From Lutacidiplasma sp049802875 (lineage in GTDB: Archaea > Thermoplasmatota > Thermoplasmata > Lutacidiplasmatales > UBA184), in contig JBARNH010000040.1 of the NCBI GenBank assembly GCA_049802875.1, positions 1-64,000 on the forward strand: a stretch of DNA of 64,000 nt. Reading direction: 5' to 3'. The notes under the pieces are model-generated. The model was not told where the DNA came from, did not search any database, and saw only the letters and a program-made list of their open reading frames with translations. Of this stretch, positions 46,737 to 55,047 are shown piece by piece. The translations under genes were made by a program, and so were the position numbers. Every line of letters begins with the position of its first letter. The stretch's first letter is position 1.

Positions 46737-47756
46737 ATGCCCGATCCGATCGTCGCCGAGAACCTGGTAAAGGTCTACGGCGGAAAGGTCCGCGCGGTCG
46801 ACGGCGTCAGCTTCTCCGTCAAGGAAGGGGAGATGTTCGGTTTCATCGGACCGAACGGCGCGGGGAAGACCACCACCGTCCAAATGCTCACGGGGAACCT
46901 CCGGCTGACCGAGGGGCGGGCGACCGTCGCCGGACTGGACGTTACCCGAGAACCGCTGCGGGTGAAGGAGCGGATCGGCCTCGTCTTCCAGGAATCGACC
47001 GCCGACCCGGACCTGACCGGGCGCGAAAACCTCGACCTCGCCGCCGCCCTCTTCCGCGTGCCCCTCCGCACCACCAAATCCACGATCAATTCCCTCCTCC
47101 AGCGGATGGATATCGGCGAAGCCTCCGAGCGACTGGTGAAGACCTATTCCGGAGGCATGCGCCGGCGACTCGAACTCGGGGTCGGGATCATCCACTCCCC
47201 GCATGTACTGTTCCTTGACGAGCCGACGCTCGGCCTCGACCCCCAGGGACGGGCGGGCTTCTGGCGGTATGTGCTCGAACTGCGGAAGGATCACGGGATG
47301 ACGGTGTTCATCACGACCCACTACCTCGATGAGGCGGACACCTTTTGCGACCGGATCGCGATCATTGACCACGGCAAGATCGTCGCCACGGGCACTCCCT
47401 CCGAGCTCAAGGACCGGCTCGGGGGCGACATCGTCACCGTCCGTCCCGTCGGGGCTCCGGGTCCGGCGGTCGAAGCGGTGCTCAAGGGCCTGCCGGGGGT
47501 CGTCGCGGTCACTGCCCTCGAGGGGTCCTACCGCGTGAAGGCGCCCCGCGGCGAAGAGCTGATCCCGATCCTGGTGGAGGCCTGCACTCGGGCCGGGGTG
47601 GGACTCGCGGGCGTCTCCCTGAAGCGCCCGAGCCTCGACGAGGTCTTCCTCGAATTCACGGGACGGGAGTACCGTGAGGATGAGGGGATGACCGCGACCG
47701 ACCGCGCGGTGCGACTCGGACAGGTCCAGCAAGCGGTGGGGAGGTCTCGGCGATGA
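46737..47756 (+). CDS. ABC transporter ATP-binding protein (ABC-2/DrrA type)
   Basis: A 339-residue ATPase with Walker A GPNGAGKTTT (38-47), Q-loop VFQES, signature YSGGMRRR, Walker B LFLDEPT and the H-loop in FITTHYLDEAD. The C-terminal 110 residues form the DrrA-type extension (VRPVGAPGPAVEAVLKGLPGVVAV...RPSLDEVFLEFTG). Such pairs export drugs, lipids or sugars. The stop overlaps the permease start by four bases (ATGA). Confidence 0.93.
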   Translation: MPDPIVAENLVKVYGGKVRAVDGVSFSVKEGEMFGFIGPNGAGKTTTVQMLTGNLRLTEGRATVAGLDVTREPLRVKERIGLVFQESTADPDLTGRENLDLAAALFRVPLRTTKSTINSLLQRMDIGEASERLVKTYSGGMRRRLELGVGIIHSPHVLFLDEPTLGLDPQGRAGFWRYVLELRKDHGMTVFITTHYLDEADTFCDRIAIIDHGKIVATGTPSELKDRLGGDIVTVRPVGAPGPAVEAVLKGLPGVVAVTALEGSYRVKAPRGEELIPILVEACTRAGVGLAGVSLKRPSLDEVFLEFTGREYREDEGMTATDRAVRLGQVQQAVGRSRR

Positions 47757-48589
47757 TCCGAGAGCTGGGCGCGCTCACGCGCCGCGAGCTGCTGCGGCTC
47801 GGCCGGAACCCGCAAGCCATCTTCACCGCGTTGCTCCTCCCCATCCTCTACCTGCTCCTGTTCGGGCAGGCGTTCAATCTCAGCAGCATCGGAGGCGGGC
47901 AGGTCCCGGCCTCGGTCTTCCTTGCGCTCTACCGCGGGGCCCCGAGCTACTTCTCGTACTTCTCGGCAGGGATGACCGGCTTCGTCGCGGTCACCGCGAC
48001 GCTGTTCATCGGGGCGAACGTGATCTTCGACCGACTCTTCGGGGTCCTGAAGCGGACCGCCGCGTCCCCCGCGACGGCGACGTCGATCTTCGGGTCCCGC
48101 CTGCTCGCGGGGATGATCCAGCCGGTCGGGCTGGCGTTCCTCGTGCTCGGTCTCGCGATCCTGCTGGGCCATGTCGGGCTGAGCGGGCTCGAGGTGACCG
48201 CCTCGGTCACGGTCGTCGGCGCGGTCGAGATCGTCCTCGCGATCCTGATCCTCTCGGCGATGTTCGCGTCGCTGTTCCTCGCGATCGGGTTCACGATCGA
48301 ACAGCCCCAGTCCTACTTCGCCGTCGTGAACCTGATCAACCTGCCCGTGCTGCTGACGTCGGCCGCGCTGTTCCCGTGGGGGACGATGCCGCCCTGGTTC
48401 CGGAACATCGCCTCGTACAACCCGATCACGCTCGCCGTGAATGTCCTCCGGGAGAACCTGTTCGCCGGAGCCTCGGCGTACTATCCGGACAGTCCGGCGG
48501 TGTACCTGCTCGGGTTGGTCGCGTGGGCGCTCGCGATGTTCGTTCTCGCGACGTTGCTGGCTCGACGGGCGCTCGCTCCGAGGGTGTAA
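47753..48589 (+). CDS. ABC-2 type permease
   Basis: A 278-residue membrane protein with six hydrophobic spans, the N-terminal amphipathic LTRRELLRLGRNPQAIFTAL and the family features LFGQAFNLSS, FDRLFGVLKRTAASPAT and FNPLTL-like YNPITLAVNVLRENL. It forms the channel for the ATPase upstream. The substrate is not evident; no biosynthetic genes flank it. The gene ends 16 bases from the convergent MFS gene. Confidence 0.92.
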   Translation: MIRELGALTRRELLRLGRNPQAIFTALLLPILYLLLFGQAFNLSSIGGGQVPASVFLALYRGAPSYFSYFSAGMTGFVAVTATLFIGANVIFDRLFGVLKRTAASPATATSIFGSRLLAGMIQPVGLAFLVLGLAILLGHVGLSGLEVTASVTVVGAVEIVLAILILSAMFASLFLAIGFTIEQPQSYFAVVNLINLPVLLTSAALFPWGTMPPWFRNIASYNPITLAVNVLRENLFAGASAYYPDSPAVYLLGLVAWALAMFVLATLLARRALAPRV

Positions 48590-48605
48590 CCCGCCGCGTA
48601 CCCTC

Positions 48606-50063
48606 TCAATCGCCCGCCTCGGCCTCGGTCTCAACCTCTCGCGGGGGTGCGCCGGTCTTCCCCCGGAGCGCGACGGGGATGAGGGATACGAGCACCAGTG
48701 CCCCCGAGACGAGGAAGATCACGTGGATCGATGTCAGGAACCCCGCCGCCACGCTGACCCGGCTCGCTGTCACGGTCCCCCCCGTGAGGATCGTCTCGAG
48801 TGCCGAGCGAGGGACGACCGACGACATGATCAGCAGCGTCAGCCCCAGGCTCACCGTGGCGCCGGTGTTGAGGAACGTCGTCCCGATCCCCGAGGCGACG
48901 CCCCGGCGGCCGGGAGGGACGGCGGTCATCATCGTCGCCCGGTTCGGCGATGCAAAGAGTCCCATCCCGGTGCCGACCAGGACGAGCGGGGGAGTCAGTT
49001 GGAGGAACGAATCCGCCGGACCGATCGTGGCGAGCCAAAGGAAACCGGATGCCGAGATGATCAACCCGAACACCGTGAACCACGTCGGGCCGTACCGGTC
49101 CGATAACCAGCCGCTCACCGGACCGAACGTCGCGAGGGACGCCGACACGGGGATCAGGAACAATCCCGCCGTGAACGGGTCGAGGTACCGCGGGGGGCCC
49201 TGGAGGTAGAACACCAGCACGAACGTGAACGCGCCGCGCGCGAGGGCGTTCATCAGGGTCGCGGTGGTCGTCGTCGAGAACACCCGGTTCCGGAAGAGGG
49301 AGAGGTCGAGCATCGGGGACGGGACCCAGGACTCGATCCAGACGAACGCGACGAGTAACCCACCTCCCGCGATCACGAGCCCGATCGCCTCCGTTCCGGT
49401 GAGGTCGGCGAGCGCCCCGAGGGTCACTCCCGCCAGGATGAGGGTCAGGCCCAGCGCAAACGCCGCGTTGCCGACCCAGTCGATCTGGGGATGTTCCTCC
49501 CGGTGAGCGAGTTCCTTGAGGTCGATCCGGGCCCGAAAGGTGGCGATCAGGCCGATCGGCACGTTGACGAAGAAGATCCACCGCCACCCGACCGTGGAGG
49601 TGATGATCCCGCCGAGGACCAACCCCGCCACCGCTCCGGCCACGATCGAGATCTGGTTGATGCCGAGGGCGCGGCCCCGTTCGTTCGGAGGGAACGCGTC
49701 CGTGATGATCGCCGCAGAGTTGGCGAACAAGAACCCCGCGCCGACCGCTTGGACGAGCCGGAAGATGACGAGTTCCGTTCCGGTCTGGGAGAGGCCGCAG
49801 AAAAGCGACCCGGTGGTGAACACCGCAAACCCAAGGACGTACAGCCGCACGCGGCCGTACATGTCGGAGAGACGTCCAAAATTCAATAACACGACCGACG
49901 TGAGGAGCGAATAGCCGAGAAGGATCCAGAGCAACGTGGTGGCGCTGGTGTCCGGAAGCTGGCGACCGATCGTCGGGAGCGAGATCAACACGATGTTCGT
50001 GTCGATCGCCGCCATCAGGGTGGCGACCGTGGTGTTGGAGAGGACGAGCCATTTGTATTTCAT
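48606..50063 (-). CDS. DHA2-family (EmrB/QacA-like) MFS drug transporter
   Basis: A 485-residue transporter with about 14 membrane spans. It has the family's first-helix motif ATLMAAIDTNIVLISLPTIGRQL, motif A GRLSDMYGRVRLY, and the mid-protein AGAVAGLVLGGIIT antiporter-type motif. DHA2 members export drugs or metabolites against protons. ATG 50063 is chosen for the usual N-terminus; the frame is open to 50114. No regulator gene is adjacent. Confidence 0.9.
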   Translation of the reverse strand: MKYKWLVLSNTTVATLMAAIDTNIVLISLPTIGRQLPDTSATTLLWILLGYSLLTSVVLLNFGRLSDMYGRVRLYVLGFAVFTTGSLFCGLSQTGTELVIFRLVQAVGAGFLFANSAAIITDAFPPNERGRALGINQISIVAGAVAGLVLGGIITSTVGWRWIFFVNVPIGLIATFRARIDLKELAHREEHPQIDWVGNAAFALGLTLILAGVTLGALADLTGTEAIGLVIAGGGLLVAFVWIESWVPSPMLDLSLFRNRVFSTTTTATLMNALARGAFTFVLVFYLQGPPRYLDPFTAGLFLIPVSASLATFGPVSGWLSDRYGPTWFTVFGLIISASGFLWLATIGPADSFLQLTPPLVLVGTGMGLFASPNRATMMTAVPPGRRGVASGIGTTFLNTGATVSLGLTLLIMSSVVPRSALETILTGGTVTASRVSVAAGFLTSIHVIFLVSGALVLVSLIPVALRGKTGAPPREVETEAEAGD

Positions 50064-50217
50064 AGTCGGACGGTCCGCCACGTCGAGGACGCCGCTCCGA
50101 GCGACGCACCCCAAGTCCTGCCGGGGGTCGTCGATACCACCATCGTTGCGTCGAGGAGACTCACGATGGACCCCCAGGGGGCGTTAGCGGAGGATAAGCT
50201 CGACACTCGAACTCGCG

Positions 50218-50658
50218 CTACCCGAGCGTGGTTTGGCTCGCCTGATACCCCGCGATCTCGGAGGAGACCTTGTCGACGTACTCACGGAACATCCGGAGTA
50301 CGTTCCTCGCGGTGATGATCCCCAGCACGCGGTCGCCCGATCGAACGACCATCCGTCGGATCCCCTTCTCCGCCATGGTGGTCACGACCACATCGGTCGG
50401 GGTGTCCGGAGGACACGAGTCGACCACCGTCGTCGCGATCTCCCGGACGCCGACCTTGGACGGGTCGAGCCCGGGAGCCACGATCTTCGATAGGTAGTCC
50501 CACTCGGTCACGATTCCCGAAATCGTACCGGGGGCCCGCGTGAGCACGGCGTAGCCTTTGTGCTGCTGCGCCATCGTCCGCGCACACGTCAGCGCATCCG
50601 TGCCCTCGTCCACGGTCAGTACCGTCTTCTCCATGATGTCCCGGGCGAGCAGCACCAT
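50218..50658 (-). CDS. CBS-domain pair protein
   Basis: A 146-residue protein made of two CBS motifs: ARDIMEKTVLTVDEGTDALTCARTM (about 5-29) and REIATTVVDSCPPDTPTDVVVTTM (about 75-98), each ending in a GI(V/I)T strand. CBS pairs bind adenine nucleotides and regulate partner proteins. A helical tail (about 118-140) could be a contact site. The start ATG is 23-29 bases from the ATTAATA box shared with the divergent gene. Confidence 0.88.
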   Translation of the reverse strand: MVLLARDIMEKTVLTVDEGTDALTCARTMAQQHKGYAVLTRAPGTISGIVTEWDYLSKIVAPGLDPSKVGVREIATTVVDSCPPDTPTDVVVTTMAEKGIRRMVVRSGDRVLGIITARNVLRMFREYVDKVSSEIAGYQASQTTLG

Positions 50659-50680
50659 CGTCACGGGGGACGCCCCCGGG

Positions 50681-50687
50681 ATTAATA
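50681..50687. promoter_or_regulatory. TATA-like box between CBS and YkgJ-like genes
   Basis: ATTAATA, 23-29 bases before the CBS-protein ATG on the minus strand and 32-38 bases before ATG 50719 on the plus strand. The spacing argues against GTG 50698 as start of the plus-strand gene. Confidence 0.45.
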
Positions 50688-50718
50688 CCGTGCGCGAGTG
50701 AGACGCTCGAGTGGACAG

Positions 50719-51777
50719 ATGGACGACCTCCGCGAGGTGCCCGAACTCAATGTCGACCTGCTCGCCGGGTTCGGGTTCGCGTGCCGCCCCGACTGCGGGC
50801 TCTGTTGCTACGCCGAGCCACGTTCCCTTCCCGGGGAGCGAACCCGGTTGCTGCAGATCGCTCCCGAGGTCGAAATCGTGGAACGGGACGGCGACACCTT
50901 CATCGCGGCGCACCCGGACGGCGGGGCCTGCCAGTTCTTGTCCGACAATCGGTGCCGTGCGCACGCCGCACGGCCGCATCCGTGCCGGGAATTCCCGCTG
51001 ACCGCGCACGTTGGGACTCGACTCCAAGCGACCGTGGTGCTCTCGTGCCCGGGGGTCGAGCTCAACACTCTCGAGGCTTGGCCGCAGGTCGGGTCGCCCG
51101 ACTCCGTCACCGGTTTCTCCGCGGAGCTCGACGCCCTCACTTCCCGTGTCGACCATAGTGCCGTGCGCCGGCTTGAGTCGAGTGCCCGTCGTCGGCGCAA
51201 AGTCGTCCGTGCCCTACAATCCGACGACCGTTGGCAGGAGGAAGAGGAAGTCCGCGCACGGTTGCGGCGCCAGGTTCCGTTGCCAACGACGGACAACTTC
51301 CCGGTCGCGGACCCGCCGTCGGCCGACGATGGGGTCGAGAACCTCCCGTTGTTCTTCGATCGACGGGCGGCCCCGGTCGCGTTGGCCGAGGGGTTAGGCG
51401 GATGGGAACTCCTCGAACTTCGACCCGGCGGTGGGGTGGCCCGATCGCTGGGGGTCCTTCCGCCTCCCGACCGACCTCCCGAGATCGAGGCCGCGGCCGC
51501 CCGTTTGATGCGAGGCTACCTCCGCTACTGGCTCGAGCGCGACGCAATGTTCGGTGCCGTGCACCTTCGCATGCTCGACTCGACCGAAGGCACGGTGACC
51601 GACTGGGTCGAAGAAGAGCTCCGCGCGATCGGGGCCTTGGTCCTCGCCCGAGCGGAGGTCCGCGCGAAGGTCCGCCGAGGGGTGGTCGACCGGCTGACGC
51701 GGGCCGAACTCCTCGACGGGATCCGTGCGAGCGATCAAGATCTTCTCGACCGCGCGAGCTGGGGGGACCGGTTCTAA
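50719..51777 (+). CDS. YkgJ-type cysteine-cluster protein
   Basis: A 352-residue protein from ATG 50719. The N-terminal third has the zinc/iron-chelating YkgJ pattern: CRPDCGLCC (Cys 22, 26, 29, 30), then CQFLSDNRCRAH and PHPCREFP, with a later SCPG. The remainder (about 130-352) is charged and helical without a known fold. The family binds a metal or Fe-S cluster and its chemistry is unassigned. An upstream in-frame GTG (50698) is possible. The stop overlaps the HDAC-like gene through CTAA. Confidence 0.8.
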   Translation: MDDLREVPELNVDLLAGFGFACRPDCGLCCYAEPRSLPGERTRLLQIAPEVEIVERDGDTFIAAHPDGGACQFLSDNRCRAHAARPHPCREFPLTAHVGTRLQATVVLSCPGVELNTLEAWPQVGSPDSVTGFSAELDALTSRVDHSAVRRLESSARRRRKVVRALQSDDRWQEEEEVRARLRRQVPLPTTDNFPVADPPSADDGVENLPLFFDRRAAPVALAEGLGGWELLELRPGGGVARSLGVLPPPDRPPEIEAAAARLMRGYLRYWLERDAMFGAVHLRMLDSTEGTVTDWVEEELRAIGALVLARAEVRAKVRRGVVDRLTRAELLDGIRASDQDLLDRASWGDRF

Positions 51778-52931
51778 CCCGGCCCGGGCGCGGGAAACTT
51801 CTGCCCGAGGGCTCTCTCGAGGTCTGCGACCAAGCTCGACTCGTCCTCGGCACGCCATCGGGACCCGGTGGGCACGACCGGGGAGGTCCAGCGTTCGGGG
51901 GCCGGTTCGTTCGTCCCGACTCGATACTCCTCCCTCCAGGGTTTCGGGAGAAGTTCCGTATCGTCCGGCGCGGAGAACCCCCCCAGGAGGAGTCCGGCGC
52001 GCGCCAGCACCCGGGTGACCGAGCTGGCCCGGTAACCTCCGCCGCCCGTCACGAGCAGACGTCCGCCGGTCAGTTCCCGCGCAAGCTCGAGGACGGTCGA
52101 CTCGATCTCCGCGTACGCCGCGGGAGTGTATTGGAGCTGCGCGAGCGCATCGCCCACGTGACCGTCCACGCCGTGTTGTAAGACGATTAGGTCCGGGCGG
52201 AAGCTCTGCAGAAGCGGAGGTACGAGGCGGTGAAACAGCGGCAAGAGCGCTTCGTCGCCGGAGCGTGGGGGCAGCGGCACGTTGACCTTCATCCCCGCCC
52301 CGTCCCCCCGGCCGGTTTCGATCGGGAAGCCCGTGCCGGGGAACAGGGTGCGACCGTCCTGGTGGAAGTCGATGTCGAGCACCCGGCCCGAGTCGTAGAA
52401 TCCGTACATCACGCCGTCACCGTGGTGGGCATCGATATCGAGGTATGCGACGCGATGCCCCGCGCTCACCGCGCGCCCCACGGCGATCGCGACATCGTTG
52501 AAAATGCAGAAACCGCTCGCGCGGTCGGGGTGGGCGTGATGGAACCCACCGGCGGGATGGAACGCCGGTCGGGAGGTTTCCCCGACCCGGTCCACGCTAC
52601 GGACCGCCCCCTCGACGATCCGGGCCGCCGCGTCGAAGCAGCCAGCGAACGACGGCGTGTCGCCCGCGTCCAAGTAGATCGGTTCCTCGAAACCGCTGGC
52701 TCGCTCGACCCGAGCGAGGTACTCTCCTCGATGGAACGATTCGAGAGTGGTCCGAGAAGCCGGCGCGACGGATCGGATCCACTCGATCGCGTTTGGGTCC
52801 TGGTCAGCGACTGTCGCCTCGAAAAGGGAGACCGCGAGCGCGCGGCTGGTCTCGGAGAACGGGTGCTGCGGTCCCAGGTCGTAGTCTCGGAACCGGTCGT
52901 CCCAGACGACCGTGAGCGTGGGCGTCGGCAC
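51774..52931 (-). CDS. Histone-deacetylase-family (AcuC/HdaH-like) amidohydrolase
   Basis: A 385-residue arginase/deacetylase-fold enzyme. The charge-relay pair HH is at 131-132 in FHPAGGFHHAH; zinc ligands sit in YLDIDAHHGDG (163-173); further features are DIDFHQDGRTLFPGTG, VLQHGVDGH and VTGGGGY. It should remove acetyl groups from lysine or polyamines. Possible targets include acetyl-CoA synthetase (AcuC role) or a chromatin protein; none is in the window. The C-terminal 60 residues are variable. Confidence 0.9.
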   Translation of the reverse strand: MPTPTLTVVWDDRFRDYDLGPQHPFSETSRALAVSLFEATVADQDPNAIEWIRSVAPASRTTLESFHRGEYLARVERASGFEEPIYLDAGDTPSFAGCFDAAARIVEGAVRSVDRVGETSRPAFHPAGGFHHAHPDRASGFCIFNDVAIAVGRAVSAGHRVAYLDIDAHHGDGVMYGFYDSGRVLDIDFHQDGRTLFPGTGFPIETGRGDGAGMKVNVPLPPRSGDEALLPLFHRLVPPLLQSFRPDLIVLQHGVDGHVGDALAQLQYTPAAYAEIESTVLELARELTGGRLLVTGGGGYRASSVTRVLARAGLLLGGFSAPDDTELLPKPWREEYRVGTNEPAPERWTSPVVPTGSRWRAEDESSLVADLERALGQKFPAPGPG

Positions 52932-53061
52932 GGGAGCGTCCTCAGGTCGCGGGTCGCAAAAACCTCGTTGGGGGAGATCGGTGGGCTCGACCCGTGCCCG
53001 AACTGCCTCGGGCCACCGGCAGCATTAAGAGTCGCCCGGGGTCGCACTGCCCGAGGAAACG

Positions 53062-53286
53062 ATGGGGGTCGAGGACGACGTCTCGGCGAACGCGGTCAAG
53101 GTCTACAAGACGATGAAGGACCTCGGCAACGCGTCCGAGGAGAAAATGGGCAACGCCGAGCGGATCACTCAATCGGCGAAGCTCCCGAAGAACATGGTCC
53201 TCAACGCCCTCCAGGAACTCCAAGCGAAGGGGTACGTGCGCCGACGGGCCCGCGAAAAGGCGGCGGGTTACTATCTCATCCGATAG
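53062..53286 (+). CDS. Small winged-helix protein
   Basis: A 74-residue protein: KVYKTMKDLGNASEE, then a helix-turn-helix AERITQSAKLPKNMVLNALQELQAKGYV and a wing RRRAREKAAGYYLI. It fits archaeal single-domain winged-helix DNA-binding proteins. ATTAAG lies 33-38 bases upstream. Its last 11 bases overlap the convergent TFB gene, so expression of the two may interfere. The target is unknown. Confidence 0.75.
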   Translation: MGVEDDVSANAVKVYKTMKDLGNASEEKMGNAERITQSAKLPKNMVLNALQELQAKGYVRRRAREKAAGYYLIR

Positions 53287-54247
53287 GCGGGTCGCCGCCG
53301 TAGACCGGGCTCTGAGCCCTTCGGCCCCACACTTTTTCGAGGAGGCGGCTCGTGGAGCGGAGCGTAACTTCGGTCACCGCACTGACTCGGGCGACCTGGG
53401 CGCGCGACCGGCGCTCGCCGTGCCGTTCGGCGGCGATGTAGATCAACGCGGCCACCAATCCGTGAGGGGACAGCCCGGACAGCTCCGGGTCGTCTCGTGC
53501 GTCGTCGAGCATCGCCTCGACGGTCGAACGGACCGGCGGGGAGAGCGCAAGCTCTTGGGCGTACCGGCCCAAGAACGCCTTCGTTCCGACGCCGGGGACC
53601 GTGAGGCCGGTGCCGCGCTGAATGACCTTGAACGTCCTTCCGACCTCGGACCGCTTCGCGGAAACGGCGTCGGAAACCTCTCCGAGCGTACGGGGGATCG
53701 AATATCGACGGCAGGCGACGTAGACCACCGCCCCGACGCTTGCCGAGAGGCTACGGCCCCGGAGCAGGCCCCGGTGCTTCGCTTCCGTATAGACATGGGC
53801 GGCCTCCGCCTGGATCACGGGGGGGAGTCCGAGCCGCTCCGCGGCGGCGGCGATCTCGCTGCGGGCCGGCGAGCGGTCGAGCGGGCCCTCCGATACGCGC
53901 GACGTTTGTCGCTGCATCACGCGCTTGAGATGTTGGAACTCGTAACGACGGTGCCAGTCGAGTCGTTTTCCCTGGCCGTCCCGCGCGGTCGAGAGGGTCG
54001 AGCCGAGCGCCCGCTTGGAACCTCCCGGAGGAACGAACGGACCAATCCCGCGGCCGCTCCCTTCGGATCCGGCCAATTCGACGGGCGGGGGTGCGGTCGC
54101 CAAAATCTCCGTCGTTTCGAACACCAATCCGCATTCCGCGCAATGGGTCTCTGCCCGGATCGGGTCGACGATCCGATGCGAGCTGTGACACATCGGGCAT
54201 AATGGCCCGTGGTCGGCGCCTTCGCTGGCCCCCTCCAGGGGTCGCAT
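53276..54247 (-). CDS. tfb: Transcription initiation factor B (TFB)
   Basis: A 323-residue TFB from ATG 54247. The zinc ribbon has Cys 17, 20, 36 and 39 (CPMC...CAEC). A B-reader/linker region follows, then two cyclin folds: AAAERLGLPPVIQAEAAHVYTEA (first) and VRSTVEAMLDDARDD...LVAALIYIAAERHG (second). TFB bridges TBP-bound promoter DNA and RNA polymerase. An upstream in-frame GTG (54262) exists. Since archaea may carry several TFBs, its share of promoters is unknown. The 3' end overlaps the winged-helix gene. Confidence 0.92.
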   Translation of the reverse strand: MRPLEGASEGADHGPLCPMCHSSHRIVDPIRAETHCAECGLVFETTEILATAPPPVELAGSEGSGRGIGPFVPPGGSKRALGSTLSTARDGQGKRLDWHRRYEFQHLKRVMQRQTSRVSEGPLDRSPARSEIAAAAERLGLPPVIQAEAAHVYTEAKHRGLLRGRSLSASVGAVVYVACRRYSIPRTLGEVSDAVSAKRSEVGRTFKVIQRGTGLTVPGVGTKAFLGRYAQELALSPPVRSTVEAMLDDARDDPELSGLSPHGLVAALIYIAAERHGERRSRAQVARVSAVTEVTLRSTSRLLEKVWGRRAQSPVYGGDPPIG

Positions 54248-54342
54248 GCTAGACCCTGGCACGGTAATACCTAACGCGACACTAGGCTATGAGCTCTTTA
54301 CCCGAGTTCTTCCGCCTCGAAGCACCCCCATTCCCGGTAAAC

Positions 54343-54348
54343 CTATTT
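54343..54348 (+). promoter_or_regulatory. TATA-like element for the membrane protein gene at 54374
   Basis: CTATTT 26-31 bases before the GTG start, in the 126-base gap divergent from TFB. Confidence 0.35.
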
Positions 54349-54373
54349 CTCGGGTGCCTACTACGTCCTTTTT

Positions 54374-55030
54374 GTGAGAACAGGTCTGCTGCTGGCCGGG
54401 CTGGCCGTTGCGGTCATCGGCGTCGGGGTAATCCTGGCCTCGCTCTCGTTCCCCACCGGTCCGTCCGGCACCCAGCTGGACACCCTTTCGGCTCCGACCA
54501 TCCAGGCGCATGCGACCCTGCTGGAGGAGGTGGTCGGAGTGAACGAGTCCTCCGCCCAGGTCAACCTCGTTTGGGCAGCCTCACAGGAGATGGACGTCGC
54601 GCTGTACAGTCCCGGGCCCTGCCCCCATTCCGGCGGAACGTGTCCGACCGGCGCCCCCATCATTTCCTGGGTGGGCGACACCGGGAAGTGGTCGGCCTCC
54701 GGGTCGCTCTCGTTTCCTCTCTATCTCAACCTGACCAACCCGAACGGCACGATCGCGACCTTCTCGGGAACGCTGGTCGAGACGTATTCCACCAGTGTGC
54801 TGACGGACCCGACGTGGAGCCTTTTCGTCCCGCTCCTCGGCGCGGTCGTCCTTATCGCGATCGGCGGGGTGGCCATTTTCCTCGGGATGTTCCTCGGTCG
54901 GGGAGTGTATTCGGGATCAACGGCGCCCCCGACCCGGTACGACGGATGGGACGAAGAGTACGAGGGGGACGATCCCGACTTCGACTCGATACCGGAAGAC
55001 GACGAACCGACCAAGCCGGACGACGATTAA
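54374..55030 (+). CDS. Membrane-anchored exported protein of unknown function
   Basis: A 218-residue protein with a hydrophobic N-terminus (LLLAGLAVAVIGVGVILASL), an extracytoplasmic beta-rich part with two cysteines (PGPCPHSGGTCPTG) and NLTNPNGT-type glycosylation sites. A second membrane helix (about 148-172) leads to a very acidic cytosolic tail (DDPDFDSIPEDDE). The arrangement is common in Thermoplasmata surface proteins. I do not recognise the family. Confidence 0.7.
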   Translation: MRTGLLLAGLAVAVIGVGVILASLSFPTGPSGTQLDTLSAPTIQAHATLLEEVVGVNESSAQVNLVWAASQEMDVALYSPGPCPHSGGTCPTGAPIISWVGDTGKWSASGSLSFPLYLNLTNPNGTIATFSGTLVETYSTSVLTDPTWSLFVPLLGAVVLIAIGGVAIFLGMFLGRGVYSGSTAPPTRYDGWDEEYEGDDPDFDSIPEDDEPTKPDDD

Positions 55031-55047
55031 CGGCCGCTCGGACGCCC

